Source: an uncultured Aquincola sp.
Lineage (GTDB): Bacteria; Pseudomonadota; Gammaproteobacteria; Burkholderiales; Burkholderiaceae
Length of the DNA stretch: 13,593 nucleotides
Direction: 5' to 3'
NCBI GenBank assembly: GCA_937883885.1
Contig: CAKZXL010000480.1
Coordinates: 1 to 13,593, forward strand
Below, piece after piece: positions 1-7,600 of the stretch; positions within the stretch are counted from its first letter, which is position 1; every line of letters starts with the position of its first letter. The translations under genes and the position numbers were made by a program. Below the pieces are notes generated by a model. It did no database searches. It was not told the DNA's origin and saw nothing but the letters and a program-made list of their open reading frames with translations.

Positions 1-745
1 CGCGGGTGCTGCCGGTGAAGCCCAGCGCATCCACGTCCATGTGCAGCGCCAGCGCCTCGCCGGCTTCATGGCCGTAGCCCGGCACCACGTTGAACACACC
101 GGGCGGCAGGCCGGCTTCCAGCGCCAGTTCGGCCAGGCGCAGCGCGGTGTAGGGCGACTTCTCGCTGGGCTTGAGCACCACCGAGTTGCCGGTGGCCAGG
201 GCCGGTCCCAGCTTCCAGGCGGCCATGATCATCGGGTAGTTCCAGGGCACCACCACGCCCACCACGCCCATGGGCTCGCGGGTGATCAGCGCCAGGGCCT
301 GCGGACCGGTGGGCGCGATCTCGTCGTACACCTTGTCGATGGCCTCGGCATACCAGGCGATGGCCCGGGCCGTGGCCGGCACATCTACCGCCAGCGCATG
401 GGCCACGGGCTTGCCCATGTCCAGCGATTCCAGCAGCGCCAGCTCTTCCCTGGCGGCCAGTATCAGCTCGGCCAAGCGCTGCAGCACCTTCTTGCGCGCC
501 GCCGGTGGCTGGTGGGCCCAGCGCCCGTCGGCAAAGGCGGCGCGAGCGCTGTGCACCGCGGCGTCGATGTCGGCCGCCTGGCCGCGCACCACCGGGCCCA
601 GCAGCCGGCCGTCGATCGGCGAATGCTTGGGGAAGCTCTCGCCGCCGAGGGCCTCGCGGCGCTCACCGGCGATCACGGCGCGGCCGTCGAAACGGACCGC
701 GGCCGCACGGGCATGCCAGTCGATGGCAGCGGCAGGCTGGCTCAT
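1..745 (-). CDS. puuC: Gamma-glutamyl-gamma-aminobutyraldehyde dehydrogenase PuuC, N-terminal half (truncated by window edge)
   Basis: This gene encodes the first 248 residues of an NAD(P)-dependent aldehyde dehydrogenase of about 495 residues. The family oxidises gamma-glutamyl-gamma-aminobutyraldehyde to gamma-glutamyl-GABA in the cytoplasm, the third step of the Puu pathway. Visible family motifs are PWNYP at residues 167-171 (with the oxyanion-hole Asn169), KPSE at 192-195 and the Rossmann segment FTGST at 243-247. The stretch ARAIAWYAEAIDKVYDEI (about 126-143) closely matches E. coli PuuC as I remember it, which favours PuuC over other aldehyde dehydrogenases. The catalytic Glu and Cys lie outside the window, so activity cannot be judged. 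The start ATG has a GAGGAG ribosome site a few bases upstream. It lies 16 bases after the porin stop, so the two are probably cotranscribed. The adjacent SpuC reaction also gives an aldehyde this enzyme might accept; that is inference. Confidence 0.9.
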   Translation of the reverse strand, partial: MSQPAAAIDWHARAAAVRFDGRAVIAGERREALGGESFPKHSPIDGRLLGPVVRGQAADIDAAVHSARAAFADGRWAHQPPAARKKVLQRLAELILAAREELALLESLDMGKPVAHALAVDVPATARAIAWYAEAIDKVYDEIAPTGPQALALITREPMGVVGVVVPWNYPMIMAAWKLGPALATGNSVVLKPSEKSPYTALRLAELALEAGLPPGVFNVVPGYGHEAGEALALHMDVDALGFTGSTR

Positions 746-761
746 GCGTGCTCCTCGTGCG

Positions 762-2132
762 TCAGAACGCCACCACCAGCGAAGTGCCCAGCAGGTGGTT
801 GCGACGCTTGAAGTCGCCGGTCTTCACATCCTCGAACACCGCGCGGTCGGCGCCGTCCAGGCGGTACTCCACCTTCACCGCGGTCTGCGGGTTGATGGCG
901 TACTTCATGCCAAAGGTCAGCGCGTAGCGGTTGGCGCCGCGGTTCGGGTCGGCATCCAGGCCGGGGCCGATGCCGTTGCGGCTGTCGTTGAACTTGCCTT
1001 CTTCGGGGTTGTAGAAGCCGTTGTAGGTGTACAGCCCGCCGCCGTTCTTCTTGTTGTTGATGTAGTCGGCGCGCACCAGGGCCTGCAGCCGCGGCGTGAC
1101 CATGTAGCCCATCAGGCCCGAGACGCCCCACCAGCTGGCGTCGCGCCAGTTGCCGTCTGCATCGGGCGTGATGGCGGCATCCTTTTGCTTGCCCACGCTG
1201 GCCTGGCCCTGGAAGGTCCACTCGCCGCGGGTGAAGAAGCCGTCCACCTCGAACAGGTGCGCAGTGGTGCTGCTGCCGGTGTTGGCGTTGGGCGACTTGC
1301 CGTGCAGGCCGGCAAAGCCGAAGCCGCTGAACTCGCCCTTGGCATAGTCGCCGCGGTAGACGATGACCGGCGACTTCTCGCCCGACACGCGGATGGGTGC
1401 GTTGACGTTGGCCACCATGCCCTTGAACAGCCACTTGTCCCATTGCTGCGTCAGCCCGACGCCGGTGTAGCCGGCGGGCAGGGTGAAGTCGTACAGCAGG
1501 TTGTGGGTGGTGAACGGGTTGAGCGTGGGCTGCTGATATTCATAGCCCGACCAGTCGGGGATCTGCCCGGCGATCAGCCGCGTCTGCAGGCCGCCCATGG
1601 GCACCGACACGCTGGCTTCCTGGATGATGCTCTTGCCGTCGATCAGCGCGCCCACGCCGCGGTTGGGCGACAGCGTCAGCTTCCAGATCGTGCCGCCTTC
1701 CATCTCCTTGGTGAGGTCGAGCACCGCCGCGCCGAAGTACGAGGTGTCGTAGAAGTAGCCGTCCGACTGCTGGTTCAGGAACTGGAAGCCCGAGCGGTTC
1801 TGCAGCTTGTTCCAGATGTAGGTGGGCTCGATGTAGCCGCTGATCTTCAGGTCCTTGAAGCCCAGGCGCTCGGTGTTGTCCTCGGCGGCATCGGCCTTGA
1901 CCGTCAGCCGGTTCAGCTCGGCCGCCTGGTCGGGTGTCATGCCCCAGCTCGCGCCGGCGGGCGGCAGCTTGGCTTCGGTGTCCTTGAGCTTCTTTTCCAG
2001 CTCGCCGACGCGGGACTTCAGCTCGCGCAACTCCTGCAGCAGCTGCTCGTTGGTGGTCTGGGCGCCGGCCAGTGCCGGATACGCCAGTGCCACCGCGGTG
2101 GCCAGCAAGGTCAGGGAACGGTGCATCTTCAT
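762..2132 (-). CDS. Outer-membrane beta-barrel porin-like protein, DUF3138 type
   Basis: The 456-residue product has a signal peptide (hydrophobic residues 7-22, likely cleavage after AGA at 22-24). A charged heptad-like segment follows at about 27-57, rich in Leu, Glu and Lys, as in porins with an N-terminal periplasmic coiled coil. The rest alternates polar and aromatic residues like beta strands and ends in VVAF. A C-terminal Phe is the usual BAM recognition signal of outer-membrane barrels. Phrases such as LKISGYIEPTYIWN and IAGQIPDWSGYEY resemble the DUF3138 family, whose substrate is unknown to me. Its place between the polyamine permeases and puuC, 51 bases after potI and 16 before puuC, suggests a channel for polyamines; this is inference. 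AGGAG lies 6 bases before the start. A second ATG two codons later is possible but fits the ribosome site less well. Confidence 0.82.
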   Translation of the reverse strand: MKMHRSLTLLATAVALAYPALAGAQTTNEQLLQELRELKSRVGELEKKLKDTEAKLPPAGASWGMTPDQAAELNRLTVKADAAEDNTERLGFKDLKISGYIEPTYIWNKLQNRSGFQFLNQQSDGYFYDTSYFGAAVLDLTKEMEGGTIWKLTLSPNRGVGALIDGKSIIQEASVSVPMGGLQTRLIAGQIPDWSGYEYQQPTLNPFTTHNLLYDFTLPAGYTGVGLTQQWDKWLFKGMVANVNAPIRVSGEKSPVIVYRGDYAKGEFSGFGFAGLHGKSPNANTGSSTTAHLFEVDGFFTRGEWTFQGQASVGKQKDAAITPDADGNWRDASWWGVSGLMGYMVTPRLQALVRADYINNKKNGGGLYTYNGFYNPEEGKFNDSRNGIGPGLDADPNRGANRYALTFGMKYAINPQTAVKVEYRLDGADRAVFEDVKTGDFKRRNHLLGTSLVVAF

Positions 2133-2183
2133 GGTTCTCTCCTACCGACTTGATTCTTGTGGGCGGCGGGCCCGGGCGGGCGC

Positions 2184-3059
2184 TCAGCCTCCCTCGCTGC
2201 GCGCCTGGTTCAGGGCCTTGGTGCGCTCGCGCTCGGCGCGGGCGATCAGGTAGCTGGCGATCAGCACGCCGATGGCCACCACGGTGATGATGACCGTGGC
2301 CATCGCGTTGACGCTGGGGTTCACGCCCAGGCGGGCGCGCGAGAAGATCACCAGCGGCATGGTGGTGGAGCCGGGCCCGGACAGGAAGGCCGACAGCACC
2401 ACGTCGTCCAGCGAGATGGTGAAGGTGAGCAGCCAGGCCGACATCAGCGCCTGCGTGATCATCGGCAGCGTGACCAGGCGGAACACCTGCGAAGGCCGCG
2501 CGCCCAGGTCCATCGCCGCTTCTTCCAGCTGCGGGTTGAGGTCTTGCAGCCGCGACTGCACCACCACCGTGGCGTAGGCCATGCCCAGCAGCAGGTGGCC
2601 CAGCCAGATGGTGAGGGCACCGCGGTCGGGCCAGCCGACGCCGAACAGGCGCTCGGTGGCGTGCTGCACCGACACCAGGAACAGCAGCAGCGACAGGCCG
2701 ACGATGACTTCCGGCATCACCAGCGGCGCGCTGACCATGCCCGAGAACAGCGTGCGGCCGGCAAAGCGCTTGTACTTGACCAGCGCGAACGCGGCCAGCG
2801 TGCCCAGGATCACCGAGAAGGTGGCCGTGAAAAAGGCAATCTTGAGGCTGAGCCACAGGCCGCCCAGCATCTCGCTGTCCTTCAGCAGGCCCGCATACCA
2901 GCGCGTGGTGAAGCCCGCCCACTGGTTGGGCACCGGCGAATCGTTGAACGAATACACCACCAGCGCCACGATGGGCATGTACAGGAACACGAAGCCGGCG
3001 GCCAGCCAGCCCTTGCCGAAGTGCCGCGCCACGCGGGGCCCCAGTGCGGTGCGGCTCAT
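2184..3059 (-). CDS. potI: Putrescine/polyamine ABC transporter permease PotI (SpuH type)
   Basis: This 291-residue inner-membrane permease pairs with PotH to form the transport channel. Hydrophobic segments lie at about 17-37, 71-93, 108-130, 151-168, 201-221 and 253-274, giving the six-helix plan of the family. The cytoplasmic EAA loop, which docks on the ATPase, is at about 179-199 (EEAAMDLGA, ending in LP). FNDSP at 38-42 follows the first helix, as in PotC and PotI proteins. A longer open frame begins at 3188, but I chose 3059 because its ATG overlaps the potH stop as ATGA and has a strong AGGAGGG ribosome site. The added residues would also be an out-of-frame reading of potH. The overlap implies translational coupling and matched amounts of the two permeases. 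Confidence 0.95.
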   Translation of the reverse strand: MSRTALGPRVARHFGKGWLAAGFVFLYMPIVALVVYSFNDSPVPNQWAGFTTRWYAGLLKDSEMLGGLWLSLKIAFFTATFSVILGTLAAFALVKYKRFAGRTLFSGMVSAPLVMPEVIVGLSLLLFLVSVQHATERLFGVGWPDRGALTIWLGHLLLGMAYATVVVQSRLQDLNPQLEEAAMDLGARPSQVFRLVTLPMITQALMSAWLLTFTISLDDVVLSAFLSGPGSTTMPLVIFSRARLGVNPSVNAMATVIITVVAIGVLIASYLIARAERERTKALNQARSEGG

Positions 3060-3997
3060 TTCGCGCCCTCCTGCGCTTCGGCCTGGTAGCGGTTGAAGAG
3101 GGCCAGCGGCACGATGATGAGCAGGATCATCACCACCGCCACGGCCGAGGCCATCGGCCAGTCGTTGTTGCTGAAGAACTCGTCCCACAGCACACGGCCT
3201 ATCATCAGCGTCTCGGGGCCGCCCAGCAGCTCGGGGATCACGAACTCGCCGACGCAGGGAATGAACACCAGCATCGAGCCGGCGATGATGCCGGCCTTGG
3301 ACAGCGGCACCGTCACCTTCCAGAAGGCCGTCCAGGGCGTGGAGCCCAGGTCGGCCGCCGCCTCCAGCAGCCGCAGGTCCATCTTCGAGAGGTTGGCGTA
3401 CAGCGGCAGGATCATGAAGGGCAGGTAGGTGTAGGTCATGCCCAGCACCAGCGAGAACGGCGTGTTCATCAGCTTGCCCGGCGTGGCAATCAGCCCGCTG
3501 CTGGCCAGCAGCTGGTCGAGCCCGATGCCGATGATGAAGTTGGCGATCAGCCCGCCGTCACCCAGCAGGCCCTTCCAGGCATACACGCGCAGCAGGAAGC
3601 TGGTCCAGAAGGGCAGCATCACCAGCATCACCAGCGCCGGCTGCACCGTGCTCTTGGCCCGCGCCATGAAGTAGGCGAACGGGTAGCCGATGCCCAGGCA
3701 CAGCAGCGTGGTGATGGCCGCGTACTTGAGGCTGCGCAGGTAGGTCAGGAAGTACAGGTCGTCCTGCGCGATGAAGGCATAGCTGCCCAGCCGCAGGCTG
3801 AGCTGCAGCACGCCGTCGGCATAGGTGACCAGGTCCTTGAAGGTCACGTTCTCCATCTCGGAGACGCTGATCTTCAGCACGATCAAGAAGGGCAGCAGGA
3901 AAAACGCCAGCAGCCACAGCGTGGGCACGCCGATGACCGCGGTGCGGCCCCGCAGCCCCAGACGCTGCCACCAGTGCAGGGGGAGTTCGGTGCTCAT
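3056..3997 (-). CDS. potH: Putrescine/polyamine ABC transporter permease PotH (SpuG type)
   Basis: This 313-residue permease is the first membrane subunit of the polyamine importer. Six hydrophobic segments lie at about 21-43, 92-111, 119-140, 181-202, 236-256 and 284-301. A long periplasmic loop follows the first helix (about 44-90), typical of PotB and PotH. The EAA coupling motif is at about 212-231 (EAAADLGST, ending in VP). Phrases such as MLPFWTSFLLRVYAW and MTYTYLPFMILPLY are characteristic of the family. The gene starts 10 bases after the potG stop, and its AGGAG ribosome site overlaps that TAG stop. It then overlaps potI by four bases. This packing supports one mRNA with coupled translation of all three transporter core subunits. 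Confidence 0.96.
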   Translation of the reverse strand: MSTELPLHWWQRLGLRGRTAVIGVPTLWLLAFFLLPFLIVLKISVSEMENVTFKDLVTYADGVLQLSLRLGSYAFIAQDDLYFLTYLRSLKYAAITTLLCLGIGYPFAYFMARAKSTVQPALVMLVMLPFWTSFLLRVYAWKGLLGDGGLIANFIIGIGLDQLLASSGLIATPGKLMNTPFSLVLGMTYTYLPFMILPLYANLSKMDLRLLEAAADLGSTPWTAFWKVTVPLSKAGIIAGSMLVFIPCVGEFVIPELLGGPETLMIGRVLWDEFFSNNDWPMASAVAVVMILLIIVPLALFNRYQAEAQEGAK

Positions 3998-4007
3998 GCG
4001 CGCACTC

Positions 4008-5120
4008 CTATTGCGTCAACACCACCTGCGACGAGGGCGACCAGCTGGCCCAGGCGGTGTCGCCCCAGGTCAGCGGGTCTTCCGCATGCCGCTCGGCGTT
4101 CATCTGGCTGGCCTTGAACATGCTGCCGTCGGCCAGCTCCAGCCGGTAGACGGTGAAGCTGCCGAAGTAGGCCATCTCCTTGACGGTGCCGCGCAGCTTG
4201 TTGTGCGGGTCGTTCGGGCCCACGGGCTCTTCGCGCGTGACCTTGATCTTCTCGGGCCGCAGCGCCACCGTCACGGCCATGCCTTCGGTGCCGGTGATGC
4301 CGTGGCCCACGAAGTGGCTGCAGTTGGCGCACTGGATGACCACCGAGTCGGGCTGGTCATCGACCAGCGTGCCGGGCATCAGGTTCACATTGCCGATGAA
4401 GTCGGCCACGAAACGCGAATGCGGCGTCTCGTACACGTCGCCCGGCGTGCCCACCTGGGCGATGCGGCCTTCGGTCATCACCGCGATGCGCGAGGCCATG
4501 GTCATCGCCTCTTCCTGGTCGTGGGTCACCATCACGCAGGTCACGCCCACTTCCTCGATGATGTTGACCAGCTCGATCTGGGTTTCTTCGCGCAGCTTCT
4601 TGTCCAGCGCGCCCAGCGGCTCGTCCAGCAGCAGCAGCTGCGGCCGCTTGGCCAGGCTGCGCGCCAGCGCCACGCGCTGCTGCTGCCCGCCCGACAGCTG
4701 GTGCGGCTTGCGCCTGGCGTATTTGTCGAGCTGTACCAGCTTGAGCATCTGGCCCACACGTTCGGCGATGGCGTCCTTGGCCATGCCGTCGCGCCGCAGG
4801 CCGAAGGCGATGTTGTCCCACACCGTGAGGTGAGGAAACAGCGCATAGCTCTGGAACATCATGTTGATCGGTCGCTCGTACGGCGGCAGGCCGGCCAGGT
4901 CTTGACCATTGAGCACGATGCGGCCCGAGGTGGGCGTCTCGAAGCCGGCCAGCATGCGCAGCAGCGTGCTCTTGCCGCAGCCGGATGATCCCAGCAGCGC
5001 AAAGATCTCGCCCTTGGCGATGGAGAGGTTGACGTGGTTGACGGCGACGGTGCCGCCGAAGTCCTTGACCACGTCCTCGATGCGCAGGAAGTCTGCCTGC
5101 GCGGGCACAGCGCCACTCAT
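4008..5120 (-). CDS. potG: Polyamine ABC transporter ATP-binding protein PotG (SpuF type)
   Basis: This 370-residue cytoplasmic ATPase drives import through PotH and PotI. The nucleotide-binding domain is complete: Walker A GSSGCGKST at 44-52, Q-loop Gln90, signature LSGGQ at 142-146, Walker B LLLLDE at 162-167, D-loop ALD at 171-173 and switch His200. The C-terminal part (about 240-370) is the TOBE-type regulatory domain of the PotA/PotG/UgpC group and includes VALRPEKIKV, a recurring phrase there. Length and motifs are normal for the family, so the enzyme should be active. AGGAG lies 10 bases before the start. The gene follows the second binding-protein gene after a 73-base gap that contains a strong stem-loop, whereas potH follows only 10 bases downstream. 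Confidence 0.96.
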   Translation of the reverse strand: MSGAVPAQADFLRIEDVVKDFGGTVAVNHVNLSIAKGEIFALLGSSGCGKSTLLRMLAGFETPTSGRIVLNGQDLAGLPPYERPINMMFQSYALFPHLTVWDNIAFGLRRDGMAKDAIAERVGQMLKLVQLDKYARRKPHQLSGGQQQRVALARSLAKRPQLLLLDEPLGALDKKLREETQIELVNIIEEVGVTCVMVTHDQEEAMTMASRIAVMTEGRIAQVGTPGDVYETPHSRFVADFIGNVNLMPGTLVDDQPDSVVIQCANCSHFVGHGITGTEGMAVTVALRPEKIKVTREEPVGPNDPHNKLRGTVKEMAYFGSFTVYRLELADGSMFKASQMNAERHAEDPLTWGDTAWASWSPSSQVVLTQ

Positions 5121-5160
5121 GGGTGTCCGGCTCCTGGAATGTTCTTATCGATCTGTCAGT

Positions 5161-5186
5161 GCCGCGGGCCCCTCGTTGCCCGCGGC
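5161..5186 (-). other. Stem-loop after the second binding-protein gene
   Basis: Two perfectly complementary 9-base arms (5161-5169 GCCGCGGGC and 5178-5186 GCCCGCGGC) enclose an 8-base loop. In the minus-strand transcript the stem begins 7 bases after the binding-protein stop codon and ends 40 bases before potG. No T-tract follows, so it is not a classical intrinsic terminator. By analogy with other ABC operons it could protect the upstream mRNA from 3' decay or cause partial termination, giving more binding protein than membrane subunits. That role is inference. Confidence 0.65.
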
Positions 5187-5193
5187 GATGGGC

Positions 5194-6309
5194 TTACATG
5201 CCCGTCTTGAACGAGGTGTACAGCCGCGTCATCGTGCGGCGGATGTCGCTGGTGAGCGCATCGGGCGCCTGCATCTTGGCCAGGTCGGTCGGGCTCAAAA
5301 ACACCGAGGGGTTGTTGGCCACTTCGGGCTTGACCAGCTTGCGCGACTCGGCGTTCGGGTTGGCGTAGTTCACCTTGTTGCTCAGCCCCGCCGCCACTTC
5401 GGGCCGCAGGATGTAGTTGATGAACTTGTGCGCGTTGTCCGGGTGGGGCGCATCGGCCGGGATCACCATCATGTCGAAGAACAGGATGCCGCCGGTCTTG
5501 GGGATCAGCGCCTCGATCTTCTGGCCGGTCTTGCCGTCGATGGCGCGCTGCCGGGCGATGTTGATGTCGCCCGACCAGCCCAGCGCCAGGCAGATGCTGC
5601 CGTTGGCCATGTCGTTGATGTAGCCCGACGAGCTGAACAGCGTGACGTAGGGCCGGATGGTCTTGAGCAGCGGGCCCACGCCGGCATAGTCGGCCTGGTT
5701 GCGGCTGTAGGCCGGCTTGCCGAGGTAGTGCAGCGCGGCCGGCACCACCTCGGTGGGTGAATCGAGGAAGCTGACGCCGCAGCTCTTGAGCTTGCTGATG
5801 TACTCGGGCTTGAACACCAGGTCCCACACGTTGTCGGGCATGGGCATGCCGCCCAGCGCGGCCTTGACCTTGTCGACGTTGATGCCCACCGTGGTGTAGC
5901 CCCACAGCCAGTTCACGCCGAACTGGTTGCCGGGGTCGAGCTTGGCCAGCTGCGCCTGCAGCGCCGGATCCAGGTTCTTCAGGTTGGGCAGCTTGCTCTT
6001 GTCGAGCTTTTGCAGCAGCCCGCCATCGGCTTGCAGCTTGGCCCAGTACGACGACGGCACCACGATGTCGTAGCCCGTCTTGCCCGCCACCAGCTTGGCG
6101 TGCAGCACTTCGTTGCTGTCGAAGTTGTCGTAGCGGACCTTGATCCCCGTCTCCTTCTCGAAGTTGGCGATCGTGTCCTCGGCGATGTAGTCGGACCAGT
6201 TGTAGACGTTGAGCACCTTCTCTTCCTGCGCCTGTGCAGCGGTCAGGGCCACGGCGGACAACGTCAATGCGCCGAGGCAGCGCAACAGGGCAGGGGCGGG
6301 TCGTTTCAT
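5194..6309 (-). CDS. potF: Periplasmic polyamine-binding protein, second copy (PotF/SpuE position)
   Basis: This 371-residue protein delivers polyamines to PotGHI in the periplasm. A signal peptide covers about residues 1-27 (hydrophobic 11-25, cleavage after AQA). It aligns without large gaps to E. coli PotF as I remember it. Ligand-site counterparts are Trp38-Ser39-Asp40-Tyr41, Ser87, Glu187, Trp245, Asp248, Asp279 and Tyr315. The residue matching the P. aeruginosa position that separates SpuD (Phe) from SpuE (Trp) appears to be Phe277, the putrescine-type residue, although the gene occupies the spuE place. The loop SSSGYIND (226-233) has the PotF length. GGAG lies 8 bases before the ATG. 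It is probably a tandem duplicate of the gene just upstream; the products share long identical stretches, such as residues 103-115 here. Exact ligand unknown. Confidence 0.94.
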   Translation of the reverse strand: MKRPAPALLRCLGALTLSAVALTAAQAQEEKVLNVYNWSDYIAEDTIANFEKETGIKVRYDNFDSNEVLHAKLVAGKTGYDIVVPSSYWAKLQADGGLLQKLDKSKLPNLKNLDPALQAQLAKLDPGNQFGVNWLWGYTTVGINVDKVKAALGGMPMPDNVWDLVFKPEYISKLKSCGVSFLDSPTEVVPAALHYLGKPAYSRNQADYAGVGPLLKTIRPYVTLFSSSGYINDMANGSICLALGWSGDINIARQRAIDGKTGQKIEALIPKTGGILFFDMMVIPADAPHPDNAHKFINYILRPEVAAGLSNKVNYANPNAESRKLVKPEVANNPSVFLSPTDLAKMQAPDALTSDIRRTMTRLYTSFKTGM

Positions 6310-6376
6310 CGGTCGGTCTCCAAAGAAAGACTGGAGGTCAGTGGGGAAGTGATCAGACCCGCAAGATCAGCAAGAT

Positions 6377-6407
6377 GCGGGCCGTGCGGCTGCGACGGAC
6401 GGCCCGC
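6377..6407 (-). other. Stem-loop after the first binding-protein gene
   Basis: Two perfectly complementary 9-base arms (6377-6385 GCGGGCCGT and 6399-6407 ACGGCCCGC) enclose a 13-base loop. In the transcript the stem begins 8 bases after the stop codon of the first binding-protein gene. No T-tract follows. It has almost the same offset from the stop, and the same stem length, as the stem-loop after the second copy, but different arms. This suggests selection rather than a copied duplicate. The function (mRNA protection or attenuation) is inferred. Confidence 0.62.
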
Positions 6408-6415
6408 GTGTGCCA

Positions 6416-7522
6416 TCAGCGGTTGGCCTTGAAGTTGGTGAAGGTGCGCGTGACCAGACGCCGGGTGGCCTGCTCGGGCGCGCCCGGCGGAATCATCGTG
6501 GCCAGGCCCGCCTCGTCCACGAACACCGCCTTGTCCTTGGCGATCTCGGGTTTGACGAAGGGCAGCGACGCCTTGTTCGGGTTGGCGTAGAACACCGCGT
6601 TGGTCAGCGAGGCATGCACCTCGGGCTTGAGGATGTAGTTGATGAACGCATGCGCGTTGTCGGCGTTGGGCGCGTCCTTCGGGATGGCCATGGTGTCGAA
6701 GAACAGCAGTCCGCCGGTCTTGGGCAGCAGCACCTGCAGGTTCTGCGGCTTCTTGGCCTGGGCCGACTTGTTCTTGGCGATCATGATGTCGCCCGACCAG
6801 CCCACCACCGCGCAGATGTTGCCGCGGGCCATCTGCTCGATGTAGTCGCTGCCCGAGCCGGCGAAGCGGGTGACGAAGGGCCGCACCTTCTTGAGCATGT
6901 CGCCGGCGGCGGCGTAGTCGGCGGCTTCGTTGCTGTACGGGTCCTTGCCCACGTACTTCAGCGCGATGGGCATCACCTCGGAGGCGCTGTCCAGGAAGGT
7001 GATGCCGCAGGCCTTGAGCTTGCTGGCGTACTCGGGCTTGAACACCAGGTCCCAGGCGTTGTCGGGCATGGGCATGCTGCCCAGCGCGGCCTTGACCTTG
7101 TCGGCGTTGATGCCCACGGTGGTGTAGCCCCACAGCCAGTCGACCAGGTGCTCGTTGCCGGGGTCCACCTTGGCCAGCTGCGCCTGGATCGCGGGGTCCA
7201 GGTTCTTCAGGTTGGGCAGCTTGCTCTTGTCCAGCTTCATCAGCAGGCCGGCCGCGATCTGCATCTTCGCGAAGTGCGAGCCGGGCACCACCACGTCGTA
7301 GCCCGACTTGCCGGCCACCAGCTTGGCATGCAGCGCCTCGTTGCTGTCGAAGTTGTCGTACCGGACCTTGATGCCGGTTTCCTTCTCGAAGTTCTTGATC
7401 GTGTCGGGGGCGATGTAGTCGGCCCAGTTGTACACGTTGACCACCTTTTCCTGGGCGCCGGCGGTGGCGGCGATCAGGGACAGCGCCACGGCGCTCAGGC
7501 TTCGACGGAACACGGGATTCAT
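6416..7522 (-). CDS. potF: Periplasmic polyamine-binding protein, first copy (PotF/SpuD position)
   Basis: This 368-residue binding protein of the PotF/PotD family captures polyamines in the periplasm for PotGHI. A signal peptide spans about residues 1-23 (AGA cleavage site). Ligand-site counterparts of E. coli PotF are Trp33, Asp35, Tyr36, Ser82, Glu182, Trp242, Asp245, Asp276 and Tyr312. Two differences from the second copy stand out. The WSDY motif is WADY here, with Ala34 replacing the pocket serine, and the loop before Tyr227 (AGSGSD) is two residues longer. These changes suggest altered ligand preference or affinity. Phe274 sits at the putrescine-type position by the SpuD/SpuE comparison. 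GGAG lies 10 bases before the start. The gene follows spuC after 86 bases and precedes the second copy by 106 bases. Confidence 0.94.
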   Translation of the reverse strand: MNPVFRRSLSAVALSLIAATAGAQEKVVNVYNWADYIAPDTIKNFEKETGIKVRYDNFDSNEALHAKLVAGKSGYDVVVPGSHFAKMQIAAGLLMKLDKSKLPNLKNLDPAIQAQLAKVDPGNEHLVDWLWGYTTVGINADKVKAALGSMPMPDNAWDLVFKPEYASKLKACGITFLDSASEVMPIALKYVGKDPYSNEAADYAAAGDMLKKVRPFVTRFAGSGSDYIEQMARGNICAVVGWSGDIMIAKNKSAQAKKPQNLQVLLPKTGGLLFFDTMAIPKDAPNADNAHAFINYILKPEVHASLTNAVFYANPNKASLPFVKPEIAKDKAVFVDEAGLATMIPPGAPEQATRRLVTRTFTNFKANR

Positions 7523-7551
7523 GGTGGCGGAACTCCAGGAACTAGGGGGAT

Positions 7552-7576
7552 GGGCGCCAGTTTAGGGCTTGCGCCC
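7552..7576 (-). other. Alternative hairpins in the leader of the first binding-protein gene
   Basis: Two mutually exclusive pairings share bases 7573-7576. A short hairpin pairs 7565-7568 with 7573-7576 and would have a GCAA loop, a GNRA tetraloop, in the transcript. A longer one pairs GGGCGC at 7552-7557 with GCGCCC at 7571-7576 around a 13-base loop. They lie about 30-55 bases before the binding-protein start, between the spuC stem-loop and the ribosome site. Whether either forms in the cell, or matters, is unknown. Confidence 0.3.
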
Positions 7577-7579
7577 CAG

Positions 7580-7600
7580 AGGCCCGGCAGGGCCGGGCCT
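7580..7600 (-). other. Stem-loop after spuC
   Basis: Two perfectly complementary 9-base arms (7580-7588 AGGCCCGGC and 7592-7600 GCCGGGCCT) flank a 3-base loop. In the transcript the stem begins 8 bases after the spuC stop codon. No T-tract follows, which argues against efficient intrinsic termination and for a processing, stabilising or attenuating role between the enzyme genes and the transporter genes. The structure is seen in the sequence; the role is inferred. Confidence 0.62.

Noticed and set aside
270..2153. Long plus-strand open frame opposite the porin and puuC
   Set aside because: It runs antisense to two well-supported genes, is low in complexity (Ala, Val, Gly and Arg rich) with no recognisable domain, and arises from the high third-position GC of the real genes.
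2161..2183. G- and C-run palindromes (GCCCGGGC) between potI and the porin
   Set aside because: They cannot form a stem with a workable loop, so I did not count them with the post-stop hairpins.
2184..3188. A 334-residue form of PotI starting inside potH
   Set aside because: The ATG at 3059 overlaps the potH stop as ATGA and has a strong AGGAGGG site; the extra 43 residues are an out-of-frame reading of potH.
5121..5160. Possible internal promoter in the somewhat AT-richer bases before potG
   Set aside because: I could not find a -35/-10 pair with acceptable spacing; the composition alone is not sufficient.
5161..5186. The hairpin before potG as a classical intrinsic terminator
   Set aside because: No T-tract follows in the transcript direction, and the ATPase and permease genes needed by the binding protein lie immediately downstream.
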